Shown here: one piece after another, positions 8,625-17,347 of the stretch
Layout of the letters: each line of letters starts with the position of its first letter
Numbering within the stretch: the first letter of the stretch is position 1
From: an uncultured Bacilli bacterium
GTDB lineage: Bacteria > Bacillota_I > Bacilli_A > RF39 > UBA660
Length of the DNA: 64,000 bases
NCBI GenBank assembly: GCA_934096945.1
Contig: CAKOND010000007.1
Span: 3,285 to 67,284, forward strand
Reading direction: 5' to 3'
Position numbers and translations under genes: made by a program
The notes under the pieces: model-generated
What the model was told of the DNA's origin: nothing
What the model saw: the letters and a program-made list of their open reading frames with translations, nothing else
Database searches by the model: none

Positions 8625-10244
8625 ATGAAGAAAAATGCCATTTTAACCATACTTTTACTTTTAATAATAGCACTTCTTGTTGTGCTAGGACTTAAAATAT
8701 ATGAGAATTATAACCTTGAAGACGTTGAAAAAAACATTTATTCCTTCGAAGATTACCCTCTATATATTGAGGATTATAACTTCATAAATAGTGAAATAAG
8801 TAATAATAAAATATATTTATTATATAAAAATAATGATGATTACTTGCTAAAAGAATTAGATACCTTAAGTAAAAAAGAAAATGTGTATAGTAAAAATATT
8901 AATATGACATGTAATTTAAAAAATGATTATGATAATCCGTATATAGTTTGCAAAGATAAAAGTAAAATAAGTGTATATAATAAAAATTTAGAATTACAAG
9001 AAGAAAGAAAGCTGATCACAGAAAATGATTATGCTGTAAAATCAAGTATTTATGAAAATAATTTTAATGAATATCCTGAAGTAGTAAATAGCATTTGTAA
9101 TTTAAAATGTTTACTTATAAGAAAAGACATTATAACAAATAAAATAAATTTATATAAAGAAAATATTTTAAAAGAAGAAAATATAAAAAACTACGATATT
9201 TTTGAAAATGGAGTACTTTCATATAACGATGATAAAATAAAAATCTATAACGTAAATAATGATTTCAAAGAATTTAAAAGCCCATTAGAAAATCTAACAA
9301 GTAAAATAGTGCATTTAAGTAAAAATGAATACAATTTATATGTCTTAGAAAACAAAGAAATAGATGTTTATAATCTTTACGAAAAAAGCAAAACCGCTAG
9401 AATAGATATATATAAGATTAAAGAAAAGGTTAAAAGAATTAAAGTATATGATAATAAACTCTATGTCTTTACAGACAAAAATTTTTACATCTATGATGTT
9501 TTTGATATTGAAGAAAATTTAAATAAAGAAAATTTATTTGAAAACGACTATATAGGTAATAAAGTTACTGAAATAAAAGAAAAATATAGCATAAATGTAA
9601 ATTTAAAAGAAAGTATTAATATCATGCATAAAGATTACAACATAACTGAAGTTAACAACTATAATGACATTATAAATGCTTTAAGTTATCTTGAAGATTA
9701 TCTTCTTATTTTTAATAAAGACTTTTTCAAAAGATTTTATGAGTATGACATGAATGGATTAAACATATATTTTGCCTATGATATAACCGGCGGAGAACTT
9801 GAAACAAGTACAACTGATGTAGTGGGTTTATCTTTTGTTAAAGGCAATGAATATGTAATAATAATCAAGCTAAATTCCAAAGCTAATTTGCTTACCATAT
9901 TAACACATGAAACAATGCATATTATCGATTTATATTTAGAACTTAGGGATTTTTCATATAATTGGAATGATTTAAATCCCGAATATTTTACATATCAAAA
10001 TGTTTATTACCCAAATGTAGTATACAAAGATGTTTTAGAAACCGGTAAATTTAAAGAAGAAATATATTTTATAGATAATTATGCCAGAACTAATGAAAAA
10101 GAAGATAGAGCACGTCTTTTTGAAAAAATCTGTGCATGTAAAAACTATGAAGATTATCCAAATTTAAATAACAAAATGAATTATCTGAAAAAAGTATTAA
10201 CAGTAATTTTTCCTGAAATAAGTTATATAAAAGCTTTCGAATAA
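8625..10244 (+). CDS. Membrane-anchored protein with a C-terminal zinc-metalloprotease-like motif
   Basis: A 539-residue protein with a short cytoplasmic start, one membrane segment (residues 5-24) and a long outer part. The outer part up to about residue 320 has repeating strands of the form IYNVNN, IDVYNL and FYIYDV, which suggests a beta-propeller-like fold (inference). The C-terminal 120 residues hold HETMH at residues 428-432, matching the HExxH zinc site, and an acidic EKEDRARLFE stretch at 491-500 that could supply the third ligand. This layout suggests a gluzincin-like surface peptidase, but I do not recognise the family. GGAG precedes the ATG by 11 bases. It appears to be transcribed alone. 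Confidence 0.6.
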   Translation: MKKNAILTILLLLIIALLVVLGLKIYENYNLEDVEKNIYSFEDYPLYIEDYNFINSEISNNKIYLLYKNNDDYLLKELDTLSKKENVYSKNINMTCNLKNDYDNPYIVCKDKSKISVYNKNLELQEERKLITENDYAVKSSIYENNFNEYPEVVNSICNLKCLLIRKDIITNKINLYKENILKEENIKNYDIFENGVLSYNDDKIKIYNVNNDFKEFKSPLENLTSKIVHLSKNEYNLYVLENKEIDVYNLYEKSKTARIDIYKIKEKVKRIKVYDNKLYVFTDKNFYIYDVFDIEENLNKENLFENDYIGNKVTEIKEKYSINVNLKESINIMHKDYNITEVNNYNDIINALSYLEDYLLIFNKDFFKRFYEYDMNGLNIYFAYDITGGELETSTTDVVGLSFVKGNEYVIIIKLNSKANLLTILTHETMHIIDLYLELRDFSYNWNDLNPEYFTYQNVYYPNVVYKDVLETGKFKEEIYFIDNYARTNEKEDRARLFEKICACKNYEDYPNLNNKMNYLKKVLTVIFPEISYIKAFE

Positions 10245-10272
10245 AATTTTTTCATAAATTAACAAATTTTAC

Positions 10273-10301
10273 TTGACTTTGATATAGACTATGTATATAT
10301 T
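10273..10301 (+). promoter_or_regulatory. mazEF promoter
   Basis: TTGACT (10273-10278), a 17-base spacer and TATATT (10296-10301), 19 bases before the antitoxin start. It is one of the best sigma-A matches in the window. Confidence 0.7.
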
Positions 10302-10320
10302 AGAGATGGAGGGATAAGTT

Positions 10321-10563
10321 ATGGCATATAAAGTACAAAAATGGGGAAATTCTAATGGAATAAGAATACCCAAAGTTTATTTAGAGGCTTTGAATTTAAA
10401 ATCAGGAGATGCAGTAAACATTACTAGAGAGGGGGAACAAATCATTGTTACTAAAGCTCTTAGAAAGCCAGAAACACTAAAATCAAGAATTAAAAAATAC
10501 AAAGGTCCTGAAAAAGTTGAAGACTTTGCCTGGGACGAAGCGAGAGGAAAAGAGTTATGGTAA
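10321..10563 (+). CDS. mazE: MazE-type antitoxin (AbrB/SpoVT fold)
   Basis: An 80-residue DNA-binding antitoxin. The N-terminal swapped-hairpin AbrB/MazE domain is clear: KWGNSNGIRIPK (residues 6-17) followed by LNLKSGDAVNI. The C-terminal tail (residues 45-80) is acidic and ends in AWDEARGKELW, the part expected to wrap around and block the toxin. TGGAGGG lies before the ATG. It overlaps the toxin gene by seven bases (toxin ATG inside the last codons), the usual coupling for these pairs. MazE-MazF complexes normally repress their own promoter, here 10273-10301. Confidence 0.88.
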   Translation: MAYKVQKWGNSNGIRIPKVYLEALNLKSGDAVNITREGEQIIVTKALRKPETLKSRIKKYKGPEKVEDFAWDEARGKELW

Positions 10564-10895
10564 AATATATTCCACAAGAAAGAGATATCGTATATATTAA
10601 TTTAAACCCTATAAAAGGGCATGAACAAAAAGGAGAAAGACCAGCTTTAGTAATAAGTAGCAGATTATTTAATCAGTTTACTAATATGGCAATAGTTTGT
10701 CCAATTACAACCAATACTAAAGCCTTTCCAACTCATTATGAGCTTGCTGGGTTAAAAAAAATAAAGGGGGCAGTTTTGTGTGAGCACATTAGAAGCATTG
10801 ATTATGCTGAGCGCAACATTGAGTTTATTGAGCGTATTAGTGATGAAGAATTTAATAACATATTAGAATTAATAAAAAGTTTTTTTGAAAATTAA
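10557..10895 (+). CDS. mazF: MazF/PemK-type endoribonuclease toxin
   Basis: A 112-residue PemK/MazF ribosome-independent mRNA interferase. Diagnostic stretches are the N-terminal RDIVYINLNP followed by KGHEQKGERPALVIS, the central VCPITTNT, and GAVLCEHIRSID, which carries the catalytic-side residues. The length is typical and all core motifs are present, so the toxin appears intact. The start overlaps the end of mazE. gltX begins 15 bases downstream, so read-through from the TA promoter into gltX is possible. Confidence 0.92.
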   Translation: MVKYIPQERDIVYINLNPIKGHEQKGERPALVISSRLFNQFTNMAIVCPITTNTKAFPTHYELAGLKKIKGAVLCEHIRSIDYAERNIEFIERISDEEFNNILELIKSFFEN

Positions 10896-10910
10896 GAAGG
10901 AGAATTATTT

Positions 10911-12329
10911 ATGAAAGTAAGAACGCGTTATGCACCAAGTCCAACTGGATATATGCACATAGGAAATTTAAGAACAGCTATATTTGAATATTTACTAGCT
11001 AAAAAATATAATGGAGATTTTATATTAAGAATTGAAGATACAGACCAAGAACGTGAGGTTGAAGGCGCAGTAGATTTTATCTACAATACTTTAGACATTT
11101 GTGGTTTTAAAATAGATGAAGGCCCAAATAATGAAAAAGGCTATGGTCCATACATTCAAAGTAAAAGAAAAGATATTTATAAAGAATACGCCTTAAAACT
11201 AATAGAAATGGGTAAAGCCTATTATTGTTTTTGTTCTGAAGAAGAACTTGCTGCCATGAGAAAACATGCTGATGAAAGACATAAACCATTTTTATATGAT
11301 GGCAGATGTTCAAGATTAAGCAAAGAAAAAATTGAAGAAAATTTAAAAAATGGGGTACCTTTTGTAATTAGACAAAAAATGCCTAAAACTGGTGAAACTA
11401 TAGTTGAAGACGTAATCTATGGTAAAATTAAGATTGATAATAGTATTTTAGATGACCAAATACTTCTTAAAAGCGATGGATTCCCAACATATAATTTTGC
11501 TAATGTAATTGATGATCATTTAATGGAAATAACCCATGTTATACGTGGTAAAGAATATTTAGACCAAACAGCAAAATATAATTTACTTTATGAAGCATAT
11601 GGCTGGGAAAAACCAACGTACATTCATGTTGCTATGGTTTTAGGTGAAGATGGCAATAAATTATCTAAACGTAATGGTGATGCATCATTCATGGATCTTT
11701 ACAATGTGGGATATTTACCTAATGCTGTAGTAAATTATCTAGCATTACTTGGATGGAGTCCAGAAACTAACAAGGAAGTCTTTACAATGGATGAACTAAT
11801 TGCTAACTTTAATGAAAACAGAATAAGTAGATCATCTAGTCAATATGATGTTAAAAAACTAAAATGGTTTAATCATCAATATATTAATAATCTAAGTGAT
11901 GAAGAATATTTAACTTGGATTAAAAAATATTTTACAAATAATGTTGAAGGAAAAAGTAAAGAATGGGTTAATAGATTACTACTTATTTACAAAAATCACA
12001 TTGATTACGGAGCTGAAATTAATGAAGTAACATCATCATTCTTTACAAATGAATTTGTGGTAAATGAAGATGCAGCAGAATTTATGAAAAGTGATGAAGT
12101 AATACCTCATGTTGTTGAAGTTTTCAAAGAAGAAATTGAAAATACAAGCACTTGGACAGTAGAAACTCTATCAAACGTTATAAATAATGTTAAAGAAAAA
12201 GCTGGAGTAAAGGGAAAAATGCTATACATGCCAATAAGAATTGCTGCAAGTGGTATTATGCATGGACCAGAACTAGCAGATACTTTATATCTAATTGGTA
12301 AGGAAGAAATTCTAAATAGATTAAAATAA
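10911..12329 (+). CDS. gltX: Glutamyl-tRNA synthetase
   Basis: A class I aminoacyl-tRNA synthetase charging tRNA-Glu. In Firmicutes lacking GlnRS the enzyme also charges tRNA-Gln, which GatCAB then corrects. At 472 residues it is a normal bacterial length. The HIGH motif is in PSPTGYMHIGN (residues 9-19), and the KMSKS equivalent is KLSKRNG near residue 252. IRGKEYLDQTAKYNLL and the C-terminal anticodon-binding helical region are present. GAAGGAGA precedes the ATG. It is followed after 26 bases by cysS, a frequent Firmicutes pairing. Confidence 0.97.
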   Translation: MKVRTRYAPSPTGYMHIGNLRTAIFEYLLAKKYNGDFILRIEDTDQEREVEGAVDFIYNTLDICGFKIDEGPNNEKGYGPYIQSKRKDIYKEYALKLIEMGKAYYCFCSEEELAAMRKHADERHKPFLYDGRCSRLSKEKIEENLKNGVPFVIRQKMPKTGETIVEDVIYGKIKIDNSILDDQILLKSDGFPTYNFANVIDDHLMEITHVIRGKEYLDQTAKYNLLYEAYGWEKPTYIHVAMVLGEDGNKLSKRNGDASFMDLYNVGYLPNAVVNYLALLGWSPETNKEVFTMDELIANFNENRISRSSSQYDVKKLKWFNHQYINNLSDEEYLTWIKKYFTNNVEGKSKEWVNRLLLIYKNHIDYGAEINEVTSSFFTNEFVVNEDAAEFMKSDEVIPHVVEVFKEEIENTSTWTVETLSNVINNVKEKAGVKGKMLYMPIRIAASGIMHGPELADTLYLIGKEEILNRLK

Positions 12330-12355
12330 ACATAAATAAATAAAAAGGAGGAAAA

Positions 12356-13744
12356 ATGAAAATATATAATACTCTGACAAGAAAAATTGAAAAATTTGTT
12401 CCGTGGCAAGAAGGAAAGGTTGCATTTTATACTTGTGGCCCAACTGTATATCACTACGCTCACATAGGTAATATGAGAAACTATATTGGACATGATATTT
12501 TGGACAAAACTTTAAGATACCTAGGATTTGATGTAAAAAGAGTAATGAATATTACTGATGTAGGTCATTTAACAAGCGATTCAGATTCAGGTGATGATAA
12601 AATGGTAAGTAGTGCTAAAAAAGAGCATAAAACAGTAATGGACATTGCTAGATTTTATACTGATGCATTCTTTAAAGATTTTGAAGACTTGAATAATAGA
12701 GTACCAGATGTTGTAGCACCTGCAACAGCAAATATAAATGAATATATAAAGATAATTGAAAATTTACTAGTAAAAGGATATGCATATAAAAGCGGGGGTA
12801 ACATCTATTTTGACACATCGAAATTAGACGATTACTATAAACTTACAAATCATAAAGCAGATGAAATGGTTGTAGGAGTCCGTGAAGGTGTAGAAGAAGA
12901 CTCTTCCAAAAAAAATCAAAACGACTTTGTATTATGGTTTACCAAATCCAAATTTGATGAACAAGATTTAAAATGGGAAAGCCCATGGGGACTTGGTTAT
13001 CCAGGATGGCACATTGAATGTACCGGAATAAGTATTAAATATTTAGGTGAATACCTTGACATCCATGGTGGTGGAGTAGACAATATTTTTCCTCACCATA
13101 CTAACGAAATTGCTCAAAGTGAAAGTTACCTAGGGCACAAATGGTGTAACTATTGGTTCCACAATGAACATTTAAATGATGAAACTGGGAAAATGAGTAA
13201 AAGTCATGGAGCAATTCTAACAGTGCAAGTATTAAAAGAAAAAGGCTATGATCCTCTTAGTTTTAGATACATGTGTCTTTTAAGTCACTATCGTCGTCAA
13301 TTAACTTTTTCATATAATTCATTAGATGGAGCAGAAAATGCTTATAAAAAACTTCGTAGTAAAACATCTACTTTAAAATATGATAATAATATTAATGAAG
13401 AGAATTATAAAAGTTGGAAAAGCAAATTTATTTCTTGTCTTGAAGATGATTTAAATACAGCAAATGCCATAACCGTGCTTCATGATTTATTAAAAAGTGA
13501 TGTAAACGAAGGTACAAAATACAAATTAGTAAGTGAATTTGATAGTGTATTAAGTCTAGATTTACTAAAACAAGAAGTAAAGAGAATTGATAACGAAGAA
13601 GAAATCATTAAGAAAATAAATGAACGAAACGAAGCTAAAAAAAATAAAAATTATGAACTTGCAGATAGTATCAGAGCAGAATTATTTGCCAAAGGAATTA
13701 TCCTAAAAGATACTCGTGAAGGCACGACCTATGAGGCTATATAA
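12356..13744 (+). CDS. cysS: Cysteinyl-tRNA synthetase
   Basis: A class I zinc-dependent synthetase for tRNA-Cys. At 462 residues it has the zinc ligand Cys27 in CGPTVY, the HIGN motif at 36-39, the WHIECTG zinc-binding stretch with the HGGGVDNIFPHH segment, and GKMSKSHG near residue 279. AAAGGAGG precedes the ATG. The stop overlaps the next start by one base (TAATG), so translation of the D-Ala-D-Ala carboxypeptidase gene is coupled to it. Confidence 0.97.
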   Translation: MKIYNTLTRKIEKFVPWQEGKVAFYTCGPTVYHYAHIGNMRNYIGHDILDKTLRYLGFDVKRVMNITDVGHLTSDSDSGDDKMVSSAKKEHKTVMDIARFYTDAFFKDFEDLNNRVPDVVAPATANINEYIKIIENLLVKGYAYKSGGNIYFDTSKLDDYYKLTNHKADEMVVGVREGVEEDSSKKNQNDFVLWFTKSKFDEQDLKWESPWGLGYPGWHIECTGISIKYLGEYLDIHGGGVDNIFPHHTNEIAQSESYLGHKWCNYWFHNEHLNDETGKMSKSHGAILTVQVLKEKGYDPLSFRYMCLLSHYRRQLTFSYNSLDGAENAYKKLRSKTSTLKYDNNINEENYKSWKSKFISCLEDDLNTANAITVLHDLLKSDVNEGTKYKLVSEFDSVLSLDLLKQEVKRIDNEEEIIKKINERNEAKKNKNYELADSIRAELFAKGIILKDTREGTTYEAI

Positions 13745-14913
13745 TGAAAAAAATTAGTATTTTTCTTCTAAGCCTCTTTTTCTTTATCATACCAGTGTAT
13801 GCTGAAGATTTTTCTATTACCGGAGAAAATATTATTTTATATAATCTAAATGATGATCATGTTTTATATAGTAAAAATGCTGATGAAACCGTTGAAATAG
13901 CCAGTTTAACAAAATTGATGACGGCATTAGTAACTATTGAAAATGTAAGCGATTTAAATAAAGTCGTAACAATAACTGAAAAAGATTTTGAAGGTACAAA
14001 TGGTTATTCAAAAGCAGGTTTTAAAGTCGGGGATAAAGTAACTTACATAGATTTACTTTATGGTATTATACTTCCAAGCGGAGCAGAAGCCGTTAATGCT
14101 GCGGTAAATAATACATTAGGTTATGATGATTTTATAGCTAAGATGAATGAAACAGCCAAAAAAATAGGTTTAAATAATACCAAATTTTCTAATCCAATAG
14201 GTAAAGATGATAAAAATAATTATTCAACAGCAAGTGACGTAGCTAAACTTTTAAAATATGCTTTAAAAAATAAAACTTTTAAAAAAATATTTACAACTAA
14301 AACGTATGAAACATCAACTAAAATGACATTAAAAAGCACAGTAAGTAGTTACGATGATATTTTAGAAACAAACAAAATTACCGGAGCTAAAAGTGGATTT
14401 ACTAAAGAGGCAGGTCGTTGCCTTGCATCAATTACCACACTTCATGATGTAAACTATTTACTTGTAGTTATAAAATCAAGTACAGAATATCCGTATAATG
14501 CAGTCAAAGACTCCATAAATATATACAAATTTTATGATGAAAATTATAGTTATCAAAATGTTTTAAATAATGAAACCTTCATAAAAGAAATACCTGTTAG
14601 ATTAAGCGGTAATAAATTTTATAAAATAACAGGAGCAGAAAACATAAATATATATTTAAAAAATGATACCAAAATAAATTATGTTTATGAAGGCGTAAAT
14701 GAAATAGATTATAAAACAAAGAAAAATACTAAGTTAGGTAGCATAAAAATATATGAAGGCAAAAATCTGCTTACAACAAGTGATGTTTATTTGGAAAATG
14801 ATATAGATTATTATCCTGTAGAAATATCTTTACTATCATTAATAGTAATTATTATTTTAATAATAAAACTACTGAAAAAGAAAAAAGCAAATAGGAGGAA
14901 AAGAAAAAAATGA
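13744..14913 (+). CDS. D-alanyl-D-alanine carboxypeptidase (peptidase S11)
   Basis: A low-molecular-weight penicillin-binding protein that trims the terminal D-Ala from peptidoglycan stem peptides on the outer face of the membrane. It has a signal peptide (residues 1-20), then the catalytic S54-L-T-K57 motif. The second motif is S112-G-A, where the family usually has SxN. The third motif is K217-S-G, in place of KTG. A C-terminal membrane segment (about residues 360-378) followed by a basic tail anchors the protein. Missing Asn in the second motif is a known variation in some S11 proteins, but it is worth noting. The gene overlaps uppS by four bases (ATGA), giving a wall-synthesis pair. Confidence 0.9.
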   Translation: MKKISIFLLSLFFFIIPVYAEDFSITGENIILYNLNDDHVLYSKNADETVEIASLTKLMTALVTIENVSDLNKVVTITEKDFEGTNGYSKAGFKVGDKVTYIDLLYGIILPSGAEAVNAAVNNTLGYDDFIAKMNETAKKIGLNNTKFSNPIGKDDKNNYSTASDVAKLLKYALKNKTFKKIFTTKTYETSTKMTLKSTVSSYDDILETNKITGAKSGFTKEAGRCLASITTLHDVNYLLVVIKSSTEYPYNAVKDSINIYKFYDENYSYQNVLNNETFIKEIPVRLSGNKFYKITGAENINIYLKNDTKINYVYEGVNEIDYKTKKNTKLGSIKIYEGKNLLTTSDVYLENDIDYYPVEISLLSLIVIIILIIKLLKKKKANRRKRKK

Positions 14914-15611
14914 CCAAGATAAATCATATCGCTATAATTGTTGATGGCAATGGTAGATGGGCTAAAGAAAAAGGTAAAAAAAGAAGTGAAGGGCATAAAG
15001 CTGGAGCAGAAACCTTGGAAAAAATAATTCTTTATATAAATAAAAAAAACATTGCTAATTATTTAAGTTTATACGTTTTTTCCACAGAAAACTTTAGTCG
15101 AAGTAGTGAAGAAGTCAATTATTTAATGGATCTTTTTATGAAATGGTTCAAAAAATGTAAAGAAAAATATCAAAATGCCAATATAAAGGTTTTATTTTCT
15201 TCTCAAAAAGCACTTTTAAAGCCTGAAATAGTTAAAGCCATAAATGAACTTGAAAATGCCACTAAAGATAATACTGGCTTAGTTGTTAACTTTTGCCTAA
15301 GTTATGGTGGAAGACAAGAAATAGTAGATGCCACCAGAAAAATAACAACAGATGTTTTAGAAAATAAACTTAACATTGATAATTTAAATGAAGAAATATT
15401 TAAAAAATATTTATATAATGAGTTACCTGATATAGATTTTTTAATACGTACAAGCGGTGAAAATCGTGTTAGTAACTTTATGCTATGGCAAATATCTTAT
15501 GCTGAAATGTATTTTCCAAAAGTTTATTTTCCAGATTTTACACCAGAATGCCTTGACGAAGCAATTAAAGAATATGAAAAAAGGGATCGAAGATTTGGAA
15601 ATATAAAATAA
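14910..15611 (+). CDS. uppS: Isoprenyl transferase (undecaprenyl diphosphate synthase)
   Basis: Cis-prenyltransferase making the C55 lipid carrier for peptidoglycan synthesis. It is 233 residues long. The catalytic Asp is in VDGNGRWA (residues 11-18; Met is more usual than Val at the first position), followed by the EGHKAGAE pyrophosphate-binding stretch. YVFSTENF and the C-terminal RTSGENRVSNFMLWQ with AEMYF are all family signatures. In the RTSGE signature the usual second Arg (often RxSN) is retained as RVSN. AGGAGG lies within the end of the upstream gene. Confidence 0.95.
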   Translation: MTKINHIAIIVDGNGRWAKEKGKKRSEGHKAGAETLEKIILYINKKNIANYLSLYVFSTENFSRSSEEVNYLMDLFMKWFKKCKEKYQNANIKVLFSSQKALLKPEIVKAINELENATKDNTGLVVNFCLSYGGRQEIVDATRKITTDVLENKLNIDNLNEEIFKKYLYNELPDIDFLIRTSGENRVSNFMLWQISYAEMYFPKVYFPDFTPECLDEAIKEYEKRDRRFGNIK

Positions 15612-15613
15612 TT

Positions 15614-15637
15614 AAGTAGAGTATAAGCTCTACTTTT
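15614..15637 (+). terminator. uppS terminator
   Basis: AAGTAGAG (15614-15621), a six-base loop, CTCTACTT (15628-15635), then T's. Confidence 0.75.
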
Positions 15638-15742
15638 TGATTATTACTGAAAATAACATATTATAATAATAAGTGTAAAAAAGTTTCATTAGGTATTAAA
15701 AAAATTACAAAGAAGCTATAATGTATTTCAGAAGAACAAATT

Positions 15743-15938
15743 ATGATTAAAAAATTTACCGTTAAAAACTTTAAAAATTTTAAAAAAAATTATCTTTAGA
15801 CTTTTCTAAAGTTAGAGATTATGAATTAAATGAACATCTACCAAATTAAAAAAGAATAACATTAGTCCAAAAGATTTATGCTACATTATTATGCATAAAT
15901 ATGTAAAAGCAAAAATTTTAGAAATATTAGATAATTAA
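15743..15938 (+). pseudogene. Remnant of an AAA_15/AAA_21-type ATPase gene
   Basis: ATG 15743 opens MIKKFTVKNFKNFKK. After a frameshift in the A-rich run the text continues LSLDFSKVRDYELNEHLPN and stops at 15849. MxxxFxVxNFxxF followed by LDFSKVxDYEF is the normal N-terminus of accessory AAA ATPases often found in phage-defence or abortive-infection loci. The Walker A region that should follow is gone. A further open piece reads ISPKDLCYIIMHKYVKAKILEILDN before TAA at 15936-15938, and could be the tail of the same or a partner gene. This fills most of the 362-base gap after uppS. Confidence 0.6.
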
Positions 15939-15969
15939 AAACTATTAACACAAAATCGTTAATAGTTTT
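15939..15969. terminator. Bidirectional terminator between the ATPase remnant and the tail-anchored protein gene
   Basis: An 11-bp perfect stem AAACTATTAAC/GTTAATAGTTT (15939-15949 with 15958-15968) with T-rich sides on both strands. Confidence 0.75.
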
Positions 15970-15973
15970 ATTT

Positions 15974-16708
15974 TTATCCTAAGAAATTAACTGCTAAGTA
16001 AATACCAAATGTAACTGCAGATGCTATAATAAGAATAATACTTGTGTAACCTGCCATTCCTAATTTATCTTCCTTTTTAAGCTCTTCTAAATAAGCTGCA
16101 TTCTTAGCAAATTCGCTATATATACTAGAATTTAAATTACGTGTAAGGCTCATTCCTTTATCTAAGTTTTGATTTTTGTTTTGATTTTGATTCATGCTAT
16201 CCATTTCAGCATCATAAGCATTTACAATCATTTGATAAACATTATAATTATTGGAATTTGCAAGTTTTTTAGCTTCCTCAACAATACTTTTAGCAGCCAT
16301 AAGATCGTTAATAAAAGATTTAACACTATCATTTTGAAAATAATTATCAAAAAATTGAATATTTCTGGCATAAATATTTAATTTATCAATATATTGACTA
16401 ACATAACTTTTTATAGTTTCTTCTTCATCTTCAGTTATAATAAATTGTGATAAATAATTTTCAATCTGTGCATTTTTGTTTTGTGATGTGTAAAAACCAT
16501 CTTTAAAATATATATAAATATCTTCAGGATTCATATTGAAAAATACTGGATCTATTCTACTCAAGCCATAACCATTTAATTTGACAAAATTACCTTCATA
16601 AACCAAAGCATCATTTCTTTCATCATAAGAAAATTCCGCTAAATTTGGGTATGTATTTTGATAATTTTTTAAAATCATTTCATTATAATTGATAACACGT
16701 TCGCTCAT
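15974..16708 (-). CDS. Tail-anchored membrane protein, function unknown
   Basis: A 244-residue protein I do not recognise. It is mostly helical and charged, with a flexible QNQNKNQN stretch near residue 180. A single hydrophobic segment lies at the extreme C-terminus (GYTSIILIIASAVTFGIYLAV), so the bulk is likely cytoplasmic with a tail anchor. I chose ATG 16708 because TAGGAG sits 11 bases upstream of it. The GTG at 16717 would be only a few bases from that site. It is transcribed away from ssb. No catalytic motif is visible. Confidence 0.65.
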   Translation of the reverse strand: MSERVINYNEMILKNYQNTYPNLAEFSYDERNDALVYEGNFVKLNGYGLSRIDPVFFNMNPEDIYIYFKDGFYTSQNKNAQIENYLSQFIITEDEEETIKSYVSQYIDKLNIYARNIQFFDNYFQNDSVKSFINDLMAAKSIVEEAKKLANSNNYNVYQMIVNAYDAEMDSMNQNQNKNQNLDKGMSLTRNLNSSIYSEFAKNAAYLEELKKEDKLGMAGYTSIILIIASAVTFGIYLAVNFLG

Positions 16709-16924
16709 TCTTATCACTACTCCTATTTTCTAGTATTAAGTTTATCAAATATTAAGAAAAATTACAATATCTAAATTTAAAGAATTTTTAAAGTTTAGCT
16801 TAAAAACCATAAAATTTAGTCAAAATATAACCAAATTTTAATAAAACATAAACTAATTTGTTAAATTTTATGTTTTGAAATGCTGTTAAAAAATGATAAA
16901 GTGAACCTGAAAGGAGGAAAATTT

Positions 16925-17302
16925 ATGAATCAAGTAATTTTAGTTGGAAGACTATCACAAGACCCCGAATATGAAATTTCAGAAAATGGTAAAAAAAGAA
17001 CAATTATAAATATAGCGGTATCACGTGGATTCAAAAATTCGGAAGGAAAATACGAAACTGACTTTATTAGATGTGTTCTTTGGAATGGCATGGCATCTGC
17101 CACAAAAGATTATTGTCATACCGGAGACACTATTGGTATAAAAGGACGTCTTCAAAATCGAAAGTTTGTTAATGAACAAAATGAAACTAAATATATTACT
17201 GAAGTAATTGCTGAGAGAATATCTTTCATTTCATCATCAAGCAAAAATCGTGAAATCCCAGAAGTATCTAATGGTGATGACGCTATAGTGGAATGTTTCT
17301 AA
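16925..17302 (+). CDS. ssb: Single-stranded DNA-binding protein
   Basis: A 125-residue SSB that coats single-stranded DNA during replication and repair. It has the OB-fold with MNQVILVGRLSQDPE at the start, RTIINIAVSRGF, and the TDFIRCVLWNGMA core. The acidic linker is very short and the C-terminal tip is DDAIVECF, a variant of the usual DDDIPF partner-binding tail. ATG 16925 follows AAAGGAGG exactly; the upstream in-frame ATG at 16880 has no such site. The short linker suggests a secondary SSB, since the main one normally lies between rpsF and rpsR. Confidence 0.93.
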   Translation: MNQVILVGRLSQDPEYEISENGKKRTIINIAVSRGFKNSEGKYETDFIRCVLWNGMASATKDYCHTGDTIGIKGRLQNRKFVNEQNETKYITEVIAERISFISSSSKNREIPEVSNGDDAIVECF

Positions 17303-17347
17303 CATCTTCTTCTTTCAAAGGCATATACTTAATTAAGGTGATTTTAA

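Noticed and set aside
12107..12493. 128-codon minus-strand frame over the gltX/cysS junction
   Set aside because: A shadow of two confident genes; the amino-acid composition is that of antisense AT-rich codons, and no start signal is present.
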